Origin: JAIQFV01 sp041494885
GTDB taxonomy: Bacteria; Acidobacteriota; Terriglobia; JAIQFV01
Assembly: GCA_041494885.1 (NCBI GenBank)
Contig: JBGQBO010000003.1
Coordinates: 146,833-210,832, forward strand
Direction of reading: 5' to 3'
DNA length: 64,000 nt
This document shows, in pieces, positions 7,603-16,972 of this stretch. Numbering within the stretch: the stretch's first letter is position 1; each line of letters starts with the position of its first letter. A model generated the notes under the pieces. The model searched no databases. It was not told where the DNA came from and saw nothing but the letters and a program-made list of their open reading frames with translations. The position numbers and the translations under genes were made by a program.

Positions 7603-8700
7603 TCACGCCACGGTTACATCCTTGCACAAATAAACATCCTGGATCGCGTTTAGGATGCCGATGCCTTCTTTCATGGGGCGCTGGAACGCCTTGCGGCCTG
7701 AAATCAATCCGGTTCCGCCCGCGCGCTTGTTGATGACCGCAGTTTTCACGGCTTCGTTGAGATCACTCTCACCGGCGCTGGCGCCTCCTGAGTTGATCAA
7801 TCCCGCCCGGCCCAGGTAGCAGTTGATCACCTGGTAGCGCGTCAAGTCGATGGGATGGTCCGTGGTCAGTTCACTGTACACCTTCTTGTTCGTCTTGCCG
7901 AATTTCAGGGCTTCGAAGCCCCCGTTACATTCAGGCAGTTTCTGCTTGATGATGTCGGCCTCCAGGGTGACGCCGAGATGGTTTGCCTGCCCCGTCAGGT
8001 CGGCCGCGACGTGATAGTCCGGCCCGCCTTCCTTGGTTTTGTTAAATGCCGAGTTTCGCATGTAGCACCACAGAATGGTGGTCATGCCGAGCTCGTGGGC
8101 GGCATGGAAGGCCGTGGAGACTTCTTGAATCTGCCGTTTCGATTCCTCCGACCCGAAATAGATGGTCGCGCCCACTGCGGTCGCGCCCATCTCAAAGGCC
8201 TGTTTTACGTTGGCAAACAGGATCTGGTCGAACGAATTCGGGTACGACAGGAACTCGTTGTGATTGACTTTCATAATGAAAGGAATCTTGTGGGCATACT
8301 TGCGGCAGACTGACCCCAAAACGCCCAGCGTCGAGGCCACGGCATTGCATCCGCCCTCGATGGCCAGCTTGACGATGTTTTCCCCGTCGAAGTAAATCGG
8401 GTTAGGCGCAAAGGAAGCCCCCGCGGAATGCTCGATCCCCTGGTCGACAGGAAGGATCGAAAGATAGCCGGTGCCGCGCAACCGGCCGTGATCAAACAAA
8501 GACTGCAGACTGCGCAGAACAGCGGGCGGCCGGTCGCTGCCGATCCACACCCGGTCGATGAAATCAGGGCCTGGCAGATGCAGGTGGTCCTTGGAAACGG
8601 TTTTGCATTGGTGCTCCAGGAAATAACTGGCTTTGTCCCCGAGCATTTTTTCGATGGTGGAAAGGGTGCTCGAGGTCTCGTGCGTGGTGGTCATGGTCAT
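7603..8700 (-). CDS. fbaB: Class I fructose-bisphosphate aldolase (DhnA/FbaB type)
   Basis: 365 residues from the ATG at 8700, preceded by AGAGGAG; a longer frame to 8787 has no support. The sequence shows the DhnA-family landmarks: ILPVDQGIEH, IEGGCNAVASTLGVL, IPFIMKVNHNEF, and the C-terminal GRAGLINSGGASAGESDL phosphate-binding region. The Schiff-base lysine is one of the conserved lysines in the barrel, but which one was not determined by alignment. It cleaves fructose 1,6-bisphosphate to the triose phosphates. Length fits the longer bacterial FbaB group. It is convergent with the phosphofructokinase gene across repeat element A. Confidence 0.92.
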   Translation of the reverse strand: MTMTTTHETSSTLSTIEKMLGDKASYFLEHQCKTVSKDHLHLPGPDFIDRVWIGSDRPPAVLRSLQSLFDHGRLRGTGYLSILPVDQGIEHSAGASFAPNPIYFDGENIVKLAIEGGCNAVASTLGVLGSVCRKYAHKIPFIMKVNHNEFLSYPNSFDQILFANVKQAFEMGATAVGATIYFGSEESKRQIQEVSTAFHAAHELGMTTILWCYMRNSAFNKTKEGGPDYHVAADLTGQANHLGVTLEADIIKQKLPECNGGFEALKFGKTNKKVYSELTTDHPIDLTRYQVINCYLGRAGLINSGGASAGESDLNEAVKTAVINKRAGGTGLISGRKAFQRPMKEGIGILNAIQDVYLCKDVTVA

Positions 8701-8979
8701 ATTGGACACTCCTCTATGAATTCGGGCCTGGAAATTTTGAGAATAATTGCAGGCGACCCTAACTGACGGGTTGGGCGCACCCATCACGGAGAGCGCCCAT
8801 CGCGAGCTTCATTATATCGACGCAAGGGATGAGATTCAAGGGAGGCTTTCGGGCGGCGATCCTGTCGTTCGCACTCGTCGCCCGAATCAGAGTTCAAAGA
8901 ACGAGGGTGCAGTCACTCTACGGCGAAAATTCAATCCCTGAGTTCCAACAGCCGCAAGACCAGACGAAACCGCGAAAGG

Positions 8980-9567
8980 TCAGCCCGCCTGCTTCATGGC
9001 AATGTCGCCAATCACCGGGAGTTTGAACATCTCGTTGTTGTAGGCCTTGTACATCAGGAACAACCACACGAGAAACCCTCCCAATGCGACGACGAGGTAG
9101 AGTAAACTGGCGAGAAAGTGAATCGACCAGGGGAGGGAGATCGCCAGCACGCTGTAGACGATCCACAAGACAATCCAGGAAACGTGGAAAAAGATCGACT
9201 GGAAGGCGTGGAAGCGAACAAAGCGGTTCTTGTTATGAGGTTCAATCACCAGAAAAATGATCCCGGTGACAAGACCGAGGATGTAGCAAAGCAGCCCGGC
9301 CACATTGGGCTGCATTCCGGCCCCGACGGGAGCCGCCTGATAGGGAGGTTGTTGATATCCCGGGGGTGGCTGTTGATACTGCTGTTGGTATTGCGGCTGT
9401 TGGTACTGCGCTTGCGGCGGCTGGGGAAGCGGTGCCTGGTACTGCGGTGGCGGCGGAGGCGGAGCTGCTTGAGGCGGTTGTGGGGGGGCGATGGTGGCCC
9501 CACAATTGGTACAAAATCTCACGGTGTCGTCCATTGCCGCTCCGCAATTGGTGCAATACTTTGCCAT
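8980..9567 (-). CDS. Zinc-ribbon, Pro/Gln-rich, multi-pass membrane protein (DUF4870-like)
   Basis: 195 residues. An N-terminal zinc ribbon has two CxxC pairs (CTNC at 5-8 and 19-22). A Pro/Gln/Tyr-rich linker (about 28-80) follows. The C-terminal half has about three hydrophobic helices with the GLLCYILGLVTGIIFLVIEP and RFHAFQSIFF motifs of the DUF4870 (Tic20-like) family. Its role is unknown; zinc-ribbon fusions of this kind are frequent in Acidobacteriota. An AAGGAGG-type site precedes the ATG at 9567. It stands alone between fba and the heptamer element B region. Confidence 0.8.
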   Translation of the reverse strand: MAKYCTNCGAAMDDTVRFCTNCGATIAPPQPPQAAPPPPPPQYQAPLPQPPQAQYQQPQYQQQYQQPPPGYQQPPYQAAPVGAGMQPNVAGLLCYILGLVTGIIFLVIEPHNKNRFVRFHAFQSIFFHVSWIVLWIVYSVLAISLPWSIHFLASLLYLVVALGGFLVWLFLMYKAYNNEMFKLPVIGDIAMKQAG

Positions 9568-9802
9568 GAAGTCCTCCTTTAGAGTTCAGGTCGGAAAGTA
9601 GGTACCCCTTCTGGATCTGCGCTAGCCTGTTCTCGCTCGATGTCTAAGTCCGGGATTTCATTTTGAGAGCGTGAATTCCTATCCGCCCGGCAAGCGAAGA
9701 CCACAACCCATCCTCGCTCCGGCGGAATAATGTCCTGCAGAATAGATGCCCGTAATCTAATCGAGGAAGGGGAAATTGTCAAAGGCGATCTGAAAAACAG
9801 CG

Positions 9803-10003
9803 ATCAGCCATCAGCGGTCAGCTATCAACTTACAGCTGTCAGCTCTCAGCCATCAGCTATCAGCTTTCAACTGACTAACATTGTGTTCCCTGTGGATGGA
9901 TCGGTCTGTAATTCGCATTTTTCTTTGCAAATTTCCCTTCTACTATAACTCTGAACTACTTTCCCAAGGTAGAATAGTCAAAGCTGAATGCTGATGCCTG
10001 ATT
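9803..10003. repeat. Heptamer-array element B: inverted 7-bp arrays around a unique core
   Basis: Left array 9803-9872 is ten contiguous units of the form NTCAGCN (ATCAGCC, ATCAGCG, GTCAGCT, ATCAACT, TACAGCT, GTCAGCT, CTCAGCC, ATCAGCT twice, TTCAACT). Right array 9983-10003 is AGCTGAA, TGCTGAT, GCCTGAT, the inverse complement of that unit. The core of 110 bp (9873-9982) shows no gene. The region 9568-10235 as a whole is otherwise non-coding apart from a doubtful 71-codon frame starting inside the right array. Confidence 0.7.
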
Positions 10004-10203
10004 CCATAGGGCGGCGCAGGATCTTTGGCTATTTGGTTGAAATAGCGATCGTCGAAGGCCTTCACCTGGGGATGAAAAAAGCCGAGTTGCGGGAGATTAT
10101 TGAACGAGTGTTTAAAGAATCTTGGGAGATCATACAAAGGAAATCAAGTAGGACTGGGGAGCTCAGTGACCCGAACCGGAGTTTCGTCCGGGGCGGATCA
10201 TAA
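9988..10203 (+). pseudogene. Doubtful small ORF or 5'-truncated gene remnant next to element B
   Basis: A 71-codon frame whose ATG lies inside the right heptamer array of element B. Its middle part reads YLVEIAIVEGLHLGMKKAEL then REIIERVFKESWEIIQ, a strongly amphipathic helical stretch that looks like genuine protein, while the first 12 residues come from repeat DNA. No ribosome site is visible. It may be the 3' part of a small gene whose beginning was displaced by the repeat element, or chance. No family recognised. Confidence 0.3.
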
Positions 10204-10235
10204 ACAACATTTTAGTAAGATCGGAGGACACAACA

Positions 10236-10748
10236 ATGGACTCGTGCACAGAGAAGGATGTTCGAGAGTTTTCAATTCCTGAACTGGGGATACTTGTGGC
10301 AATTGTCCTGATCCTTGCCACCATAGCCATTCCGAAGTTGCTGGCATCCGAGCAGGCCGCCAATGAAATGGCGGCTGTGGGTGATGTGCGAACCATCAAT
10401 GCGGCTGAAATCACTTTCGCTTATTCGCACGACAAGCATTACACGACGCTGCGGGAACTTGCAGAAATCGGTTTCCTCGATAGCCGGTTCAGTCAAGGGA
10501 TTGGTACAAAGCTACATGGGCAGATCTACACAGACGATGGAGCCCCCATTGCCGATCCCAAAACGGGAAAGGTGGTTGGGGGCAAGCAGCCAAACCTTTA
10601 CGGCATCACTACTGAGGTCGATGGAAACGCTGCACGGTACAGTTTCGCTTCAGGAGCAGATGCAGTGATCCGTTACAACACTAAATACCCCGAAGGATGC
10701 GGACAATTCCAGATCATCGGTCGATGTGAAGACCGCGGGCAAAAGTAG
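10236..10748 (+). CDS. Type IV pilin-like protein with degenerate prepilin cleavage site
   Basis: 170 residues. After a short basic/acidic leader (residues 1-11) comes FSIPELGILVAIVLILATIA, the pilin hydrophobic helix with the conserved Glu at position +5, followed by IPKLLASEQAANEMAAVGDVRTIN as in major pilins of Acidobacteriota and Deltaproteobacteria. The residue before the Phe is Glu, where prepilin peptidase normally needs Gly. The C-terminal domain has a Cys pair near the end (CGQFQIIGRC), like the pilin D-region loop. A GGAGG site precedes the ATG. No other pilus genes are nearby. It is pilin-derived, but whether it is processed or assembled is uncertain. Confidence 0.75.
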   Translation: MDSCTEKDVREFSIPELGILVAIVLILATIAIPKLLASEQAANEMAAVGDVRTINAAEITFAYSHDKHYTTLRELAEIGFLDSRFSQGIGTKLHGQIYTDDGAPIADPKTGKVVGGKQPNLYGITTEVDGNAARYSFASGADAVIRYNTKYPEGCGQFQIIGRCEDRGQK

Positions 10749-10848
10749 GCCAACAGAACACCATTCCAGGAGTTTTGGATTAAGACAAGCGGGAATGGCT
10801 TCCTCTGGCTTTGACGCTGAGAAATCGAGTCTGACGGCAGAAATTTGA

Positions 10849-13800
10849 TTATTTTCGATTGACCGCTGAGGGCCCGGCGCTGATCATTTTCCCTGCATGA
10901 TATTCCTGCAGGCTTTTGACCGTGATTTGACGCTGTTGAAGTGCGCGGATCCCTTCCACACACGCGGCGGCCGCGGACAGGGTGGTAATGCAGGGAACGG
11001 CGTGATTGAGGGCGACACTGCGGATAGCCTTCTCGTCGTAAAACGACTCGCGCCCCAGGGGAGTGTTGATGACGAGCTGGACCTTTCCGCTTTTGATCAA
11101 GTCGGCAATGTTGGGTCGGCCCTCATTCACCTTGTTAACAGCTTGAACTTCGATCCCCTGGTTTTTCAGCGCCTCGGCGGTTCCCCTTGTGGCGAGCAAC
11201 GAAAAACCCGTATCCCGGAGCTCCCGGGCGATCCTGATGACCGACTTCTTGTCGTGGTCATTCACGCTGATGAAGGCCGTCCCTCCGGTAGGCAGCCTCA
11301 CACCTGCGCTCAACTGGGCCTTCGCAAATGCCATCCCAAAATGATCGGAACAACCCATGACTTCACCGGTGGATTTCATCTCAGGGCCCAGCAGGGTGTC
11401 CACCCCGGGAAATTTGCTGAAAGGGAAAACGGGCGATTTCACAAAATAGCTTTCCACTTGTAACTCGTCCGGCAGGTTGAATTCCTTCAAGGATCGTCCC
11501 ATCATCACCTGGGCCGCGATCTTCGCCAGAGGAACGCCGGTGGCTTTGCTGACGTAGGGCACCGTCCGGCTGGCCCTGGGATTGACTTCGAGGACATAAA
11601 CGACATCATCCTTCATCGCAAACTGTACGTTCATCAATCCGATGACGTGCAGAGCCCGTGCGAGGGCCTTTGTTTGCTCCCGGATCGTGGCGAGTTGAGA
11701 GGGTTTGATGAGGTAGGCGGGGAGCACGCACGAGGAATCGCCCGAGTGGATCCCGGCTTCCTCAATATGTTCCATGATGCCAGCAATGATGACATCGCCC
11801 GCCGCGTCGGCGAGGGCATCCACGTCGAATTCAAAGGCGTCTTCGAGGAAGCGGTCGATGAGGATCGGCCGCTGCTGTGATATATCCACCGCCTCGCGCA
11901 TGTATCGATCGAGCGTGGCTTCGTCATAGGCGATAACCATGGCCCGGCCGCCCAGAACATAGGAAGGTCGCACCAGAACGGGATAGCCGATCCGGTTTGC
12001 TTCCACGCGAGCCTGTTCGATCGAAGTAGCGGTGCCGTTCTCCGGCTGGGGGATCTTGAGTTCGCGAAGCAAGGCGCCGAACCGCTTGCGGTCCTCGGCG
12101 AGATCAATATTCTCCGGGTCGGTTCCGACAATAGGAACCCCGGCATGTTTCAAGGGGAGCGCCAGGTTGAGCGGTGTCTGACCTCCGAACTGGACGATCA
12201 CCCCCTCCGGCTTTTCCTTTTCCACGACACTGAGGACATCCTCCAGGGTCAGCGGTTCGAAATAGAGGCGATCACTGGTGTCATAATCGGTGGATACCGT
12301 CTCCGGGTTGCAGTTGATCATGAGTGTTTCGAACCCCATTTCCTTGAGCGCGAAGGAGGCGTGGCAGCAGCAGTAGTCGAACTCGATTCCTTGACCGATG
12401 CGGTTGGGCCCGCTGCCGAGGATGATGACCTTACGGTTTGAAGTCGGCGCGGATTCGTCCTCGGTCTCGTAAGTGGAGTAGAGATACGGCGTGTAGGACT
12501 CAAACTCTGCGGCGCAGGTATCCACTCGCTTATAAACAGGCACAATCCCTTCCTGCTTTCGTCGATGGCGCACGATGGACTCGTCGATCTTGAAGGTATG
12601 GGCGATGCGGCGGTCAGAAAATCCCATTCGCTTGGAATCCCGGAGCATCTCCGAAGAGACATCATCAAACGACTCCATGGCGCTCATTCGATTCTGCATC
12701 ATGGCGAAATCGCGGATCTGGTTGAGGAACCAGGGATCAATCATCGTGATGCGGAAAAGCTCTTGGATCGACCATCCGATTTGCAGGGCGTGAATGACGT
12801 AGCGAAGACGATGCTGGGAAGGCGCGCTCAACAGCCGCCGCAGCTCGTCGTCCGGCATATACGCAATGCGAAGGGGTTTGACAGCCTCCAGCGAGCGCAG
12901 CCCTTTGAACAAAGCCTCCTTGAAAGTACGGCCGATCGCCATGACTTCGCCTACCGATTTCATTTGGGTCCCCAGCGTCGGGTCACTGCCCGGGAACTTT
13001 TCAAAGGCCCATTTCGGAATCTTCGCGACGACATAATCGATCGAGGGTTCAAAACTGGCGGGGGTCTTCTGGGTAATGTCATTGGGGATCTCATCGAGCG
13101 TGTACCCCACGGCGAGTTTGGCGGCAATCTTGGCAATGGGGAAGCCGGTGGCCTTGGAAGCGAGCGCTGAAGAACGCGACACCCGGGGGTTCATTTCGAT
13201 CACCACCATCCGTCCATTCTCAGGATTGATGGCGAACTGGATATTGGACCCGCCCGTATCGACGCCCACCTTGCGAATGATGGCAATGGCCGCATCGCGC
13301 ATGTGCTGGTATTCCTTGTCGGTGAGGGTCTGGGCCGGGGCCACGGTGATGGAGTCGCCGGTATGGACACCCATGGGATCGAGGTTCTCGATGGAGCAGA
13401 TGATGACGACGTTATCGGCAAGGTCGCGCATCACCTCGAGTTCGTACTCCTTCCATCCGATCAAGCTTTCTTCAATGAGCACGCTGCGGACAGGGCTCAG
13501 CATCAGTCCCCGGGTAATGAGCTCGTCGAACTCCTCGGTGTTGTACGCCGTGCCGCCCCCGGATCCCCCGAGCGTGAAAGAGGGACGCAGAATCACCGGA
13601 AAGCCGATGCGTTCGGCGATCTGGACGGCCTCTTGGGCGTTGGAGGCGATGCCACTGCGGGGTGTTTCCAATCCAATCTCCCGCATGGCATCCTTGAACA
13701 GGAGCCGGTCCTCGGCTATCTGGATCGCCTGGGGAGAAGCTCCAATCATCTGAACCCCATGTTTATCAAGAACGCCGCTTTCGAAAAGTTGCATCGCGAG

Positions 13801-14091
13801 GTTGAGGGCCGTCTGCCCGCCCACGGTCGGCAACAGCGCGTCCGGCCGCTCCCGCTCGATGATCGCCTCCAGGAATTCCCGGGTGAGCGGCTCAATATAG
13901 GTCCGATCCGCCATCTCAGGATCGGTCATGATGGTGGCGGGATTGGAATTGACCAGCACGACTTCAAACCCTTCGGAGCGCAAGGCCTTGCAGGCCTGCG
14001 TGCCGGAATAATCAAACTCGCACGCCTGCCCGATGACAATCGGGCCGCTGCCGATGATCAGAATTCTCCGGATGTCGTTTCTTTTGGGCAT
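10849..14091 (-). CDS. carB: Carbamoyl-phosphate synthase large subunit
   Basis: 1080 residues, full length for CarB, from MPKRNDIRRILIIGSGPIVI at 14091. It has the two homologous ATP-grasp halves: an N-terminal carboxyphosphate half (GSGPIVIGQACEFDYSGTQ, GGSGGGTAYN, EMNPRVSRSSALASKATG) and a carbamate half (GSGPNRIGQGIEFDYCC, VLEVNPRASRTVPYVSKATG). A C-terminal MGS-like allosteric domain follows (about residues 940-1070). It uses ammonia from CarA, bicarbonate and two ATP to make carbamoyl phosphate for arginine and pyrimidine synthesis. It is separated from carA by two unrelated genes on the same strand. Confidence 0.97.
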   Translation of the reverse strand: MPKRNDIRRILIIGSGPIVIGQACEFDYSGTQACKALRSEGFEVVLVNSNPATIMTDPEMADRTYIEPLTREFLEAIIERERPDALLPTVGGQTALNLAMQLFESGVLDKHGVQMIGASPQAIQIAEDRLLFKDAMREIGLETPRSGIASNAQEAVQIAERIGFPVILRPSFTLGGSGGGTAYNTEEFDELITRGLMLSPVRSVLIEESLIGWKEYELEVMRDLADNVVIICSIENLDPMGVHTGDSITVAPAQTLTDKEYQHMRDAAIAIIRKVGVDTGGSNIQFAINPENGRMVVIEMNPRVSRSSALASKATGFPIAKIAAKLAVGYTLDEIPNDITQKTPASFEPSIDYVVAKIPKWAFEKFPGSDPTLGTQMKSVGEVMAIGRTFKEALFKGLRSLEAVKPLRIAYMPDDELRRLLSAPSQHRLRYVIHALQIGWSIQELFRITMIDPWFLNQIRDFAMMQNRMSAMESFDDVSSEMLRDSKRMGFSDRRIAHTFKIDESIVRHRRKQEGIVPVYKRVDTCAAEFESYTPYLYSTYETEDESAPTSNRKVIILGSGPNRIGQGIEFDYCCCHASFALKEMGFETLMINCNPETVSTDYDTSDRLYFEPLTLEDVLSVVEKEKPEGVIVQFGGQTPLNLALPLKHAGVPIVGTDPENIDLAEDRKRFGALLRELKIPQPENGTATSIEQARVEANRIGYPVLVRPSYVLGGRAMVIAYDEATLDRYMREAVDISQQRPILIDRFLEDAFEFDVDALADAAGDVIIAGIMEHIEEAGIHSGDSSCVLPAYLIKPSQLATIREQTKALARALHVIGLMNVQFAMKDDVVYVLEVNPRASRTVPYVSKATGVPLAKIAAQVMMGRSLKEFNLPDELQVESYFVKSPVFPFSKFPGVDTLLGPEMKSTGEVMGCSDHFGMAFAKAQLSAGVRLPTGGTAFISVNDHDKKSVIRIARELRDTGFSLLATRGTAEALKNQGIEVQAVNKVNEGRPNIADLIKSGKVQLVINTPLGRESFYDEKAIRSVALNHAVPCITTLSAAAACVEGIRALQQRQITVKSLQEYHAGKMISAGPSAVNRK

Positions 14092-14249
14092 CAAGAAGGC
14101 TGTTAAGGCACGATTGAACTGCGTGTTTTCAAACGTCGGCGAGGAGTATAGAAGGGGCTGCCAATTTCGTAAACTGAAAATGCAGGGAAGGAAGGATCTT
14201 TTTGCGGTGCTACATGGTCCGCTATGGAAGGTGCCCTCGCGGCATCTTG

Positions 14250-14705
14250 CTAAGTGCCTGAAGAAGCGGTGGCCCGTGCATATTTTTCCCGCAACTCGAG
14301 GGGAGTTCGCACAGGCTTACCAGTGTCGAGGCGAATGAATGCCCCCGACTGCCGGGCGGTGGCAACGACCTCGCCATTCACGATAAATTCCCCCGCCAGG
14401 GTCCACGTGGCGCGGGTCAGATCCTCCACCCAACATTTGCCGATGACCGGATCAAATAGCCGCGTTTGCCGGCGGTAAAGAATCTCCGTGCGGGTCAGCG
14501 CGGGAGCAAAACCGGCTGCCATCTGAGCGTCGAGAGGCGAATGCACCTCGAGGAATTTCATGCGAAGGTCTTCCATCCATCGAATGTAAACAATATTGCT
14601 GACGATTCCCGCGAAGTCGATGTCATAAGAGCGGACAAGGATGGGGATAGACACTTCCATGGGGCGAATGGAACCCCTGGCTGGTTTCTCGGTTGCGCTG
14701 TGCAT
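14250..14705 (-). CDS. 4HBT hotdog-fold acyl-CoA thioesterase
   Basis: A YbgC/4HBT-like protein of 151 residues if started at 14705, or 136 if started at MEVSIPILVRSYDID (14660). The motif VRSYDIDFAGIVSNIVYIRW with its Asp-x-Asp and the following WMEDLRMKFLE match the catalytic helix region of hotdog thioesterases. The start is unclear: the 14705 ATG has a distant GGGAGAGGG, while the 14660 ATG has none. It lies between carB and a fatty-acid-hydroxylase-like gene on the same strand, which suggests lipid-acyl chemistry, but the substrate is unknown. Confidence 0.82.
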   Translation of the reverse strand: MHSATEKPARGSIRPMEVSIPILVRSYDIDFAGIVSNIVYIRWMEDLRMKFLEVHSPLDAQMAAGFAPALTRTEILYRRQTRLFDPVIGKCWVEDLTRATWTLAGEFIVNGEVVATARQSGAFIRLDTGKPVRTPLELREKYARATASSGT

Positions 14706-14922
14706 CGGTGGAATGATCCCTCTCCCGGGTCGTGAGGACCCCAATCCATTTCTGTTCTCAAGGCCGAATTCTCGCGTCTCATAATAAATGTGAAGCCCAT
14801 CTTTTAAAAGCAGGATTTTTTAAGTGATTGATTGTTTGTCGTCATAAAGATCAAGTCTCACCGCAGAGGCGGGAAAATTGACATGAGATCATCTGAAATA
14901 AAGCAGTCCGCTCGGGTGCCGG

Positions 14923-15591
14923 CTAAGCCTTATAGCGGGTTCCGAAGATGTAGTCGCAGATGGGGAACGTAATGTTAAAGTTGTAGTTCGACATCAGGGC
15001 GGGGTCGTGATGCTTTGTGTGGAGTCGCCGCAGCGTTCGCATGAAAAGAAGCCGACCGGGCAGGGAGTCTTCACGGAGGTGATAAGCAAAATGCAGCCAT
15101 TCGTAAGTGAGAAAGTAGCCGATGGAGGTCGCCACGAAGAGGTACGCGACGTTGCGGGTGACCAGGTAATACAGCAGAACGCCGACCGGCACCGCGTGAA
15201 GTCCCACGAAAAAGAGAATCATGACCGGGGGGAAGAGGACCATTTTGTAATCTTGTGTTCCTTCGTAAGCCATGGCTTCATGCGTGAAAAATCGATGGTG
15301 TTGCAGGGTATGCCGCACGAAGAGGATCCTCAGCAGGCGCGAGGGGTGGTGCATCGGGCCCTTGTGGCCCAGGTATTCCACGGCGTTGGCATAAAGGAAA
15401 GTCAGCGGGAGGGTGAGCCACTCCGCGGCGGCCAACCCGTGAAGGTTCCAGAGGGAATACACGATGACCGCCAGTGCGGTCAGGCTCGTGAAGAGGAAAT
15501 GCAGGATGCCCGAATAGGAACGCGAAATCTCCTCAGCGCGGTATTCGGCCCTGAACTGGGCGACGGGAGAAGGGATCGCTTGAACGTCCAT
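14923..15591 (-). CDS. Fatty acid hydroxylase / sterol desaturase superfamily membrane protein
   Basis: 222 residues from MDVQAIPSPVAQ at 15591, with AGGAC a few bases upstream. It has hydrophobic segments at about 30-70 and 105-150 and the di-iron His clusters of the superfamily: EYLGHKGPMHH, HTLQHHRFFTH, EWLHFAYHL and LHTKHHDP. Such enzymes use a membrane di-iron centre to hydroxylate or desaturate lipid chains. The start is 13 bp after the carA stop, so it is probably co-transcribed with carA. The hydroxylated lipid is unknown. Confidence 0.85.
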   Translation of the reverse strand: MDVQAIPSPVAQFRAEYRAEEISRSYSGILHFLFTSLTALAVIVYSLWNLHGLAAAEWLTLPLTFLYANAVEYLGHKGPMHHPSRLLRILFVRHTLQHHRFFTHEAMAYEGTQDYKMVLFPPVMILFFVGLHAVPVGVLLYYLVTRNVAYLFVATSIGYFLTYEWLHFAYHLREDSLPGRLLFMRTLRRLHTKHHDPALMSNYNFNITFPICDYIFGTRYKA

Positions 15592-15604
15592 GCGGGTCCT
15601 GCTT

Positions 15605-16777
15605 TCATCCTTGGGACATGAGCTTGATAAAATCGTTGAAGAGATAGCTGGCATCATGCGGACCGGGGGAGGCCTCGGGATGATACTGAACCGAGAAGAC
15701 AGGGAGCGATTTGTGGCGCAATCCTTCGCAGGTATGGTCGTTCAGGTTCAGATGCGTGATCTCGACGCGATTCTCCTTGAGGGAATCCGGATCCACGGCA
15801 AACCCGTGGTTCTGCGCCGTGATCTCCACCTTCCCCGTCAAGAGATTCTTCACGGGCTGATTGCCGCCATGGTGGCCAAATTTCAATTTGTAGGTTTTTC
15901 CTCCCAGAGCGAGGCCGATGAGTTGATGCCCCAGGCAAATACCAAAGATTGGTTTTCGTCCCAGCAGTTCCCGGATGGCTCCCACGGCGTAAGTTACCGG
16001 TTCCGGGTCGCCCGGACCGTTGGAAAGGAAGATGCCATCCGGCCGCAGCGTCAGGGTATCTTCAGCCGAGGTCTGTGCCGGAACGACGATAACGTCGCAT
16101 CCCGCATCCGCGAGTTTTCGAAGAATGTTGTACTTGATTCCAAAATCGTACGCGACCACACGAAACCGCCGCGAGGGTTCGGCCTGCATGGAAACCGATG
16201 GTCCCGCGGATCCACAGAAGGATGAAGTGCCCGCCTTGACCGCGAATATGTCGGTGCTATGCTGGTTCCAGTCATATTGTTTTCGGCAAGTCACGATTTG
16301 GGCGAGGTCCTGCCCAACCATGGAAGGGGTTTGGCGCGCCTTCTCCACCAAACTTCCCGGATCCAAATCAAGAGATGAAATCACGGCGCGCATGGAGCCC
16401 CGGTCACGCAAATGTCGAACCAGCGCGCGAGTATCAATTTCGGAAACGCCGGGAACCCCATGCTCTTTCAGGTAGTCCCCAAGCACCCACTCCGACCTCC
16501 AATTTGAAGCGACCAGCGAGTGCTCACGCACCACCAGCCCTTCAATGAAGGGCTGGCGGGACTCTTCATCAAGGCGGTTCAACCCGTAGTTTCCGATTTC
16601 AGGATTGGTGAGAACAACGATCTGCCCGCAGTAGGATGGGTCGGTCAATATTTCCTGATATCCGGAGAGTGATGTATTAAAGATCACCTCCCCGGTTTTT
16701 TCAACCGGCGCCCCCAAGGCACGCCCCTGAAAGCAGCGCCCATCTTCAAGGGCCAGGATGGCAGTCTGAGAATTCAT
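15605..16777 (-). CDS. carA: Carbamoyl-phosphate synthase small subunit (glutaminase)
   Basis: 390 residues, normal for CarA. The N-terminal half has GEVIFNTSLSGYQEILTDPSY and the GVSEIDTRALVRHLRD region. The C-terminal class I glutamine amidotransferase domain carries the nucleophile in FGICLGHQLIGLA and the His-Glu pair in VQYHPEASPGPHD. It delivers ammonia from glutamine to CarB. It is first in the order carA, hydroxylase, thioesterase, carB. The 195 bp upstream to the signal peptidase stop should hold a promoter, but no pyrimidine- or arginine-responsive element was recognised. Confidence 0.97.
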   Translation of the reverse strand: MNSQTAILALEDGRCFQGRALGAPVEKTGEVIFNTSLSGYQEILTDPSYCGQIVVLTNPEIGNYGLNRLDEESRQPFIEGLVVREHSLVASNWRSEWVLGDYLKEHGVPGVSEIDTRALVRHLRDRGSMRAVISSLDLDPGSLVEKARQTPSMVGQDLAQIVTCRKQYDWNQHSTDIFAVKAGTSSFCGSAGPSVSMQAEPSRRFRVVAYDFGIKYNILRKLADAGCDVIVVPAQTSAEDTLTLRPDGIFLSNGPGDPEPVTYAVGAIRELLGRKPIFGICLGHQLIGLALGGKTYKLKFGHHGGNQPVKNLLTGKVEITAQNHGFAVDPDSLKENRVEITHLNLNDHTCEGLRHKSLPVFSVQYHPEASPGPHDASYLFNDFIKLMSQG

Positions 16778-16972
16778 ATCAGCTGATCAACAGAAGTCGA
16801 GCCGTTGAGGAAAATGTTAATCATGAAGAGACCAGAAATACAGAAAGTAAAGAACCATCAATCTGAGGTGACCATGATTTTCGGAGAAGTTACTCGTTGA
16901 CCTCGACCCTCAGGTTTTCTGGCTCCCGAGTCAGACCCGGTTTTGGGCCCGGCCCGTCCGAATGGTGGCTTC

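Noticed and set aside
9803..9872. Possible CRISPR array
   Set aside because: The units are 7 bp and contiguous with no spacers, and no cas genes are nearby.
13303..14106. Plus-strand frame of 267 codons antisense to carB, and another at 12565-13170
   Set aside because: Both lie within a perfect full-length carB and look like codon-bias shadows.
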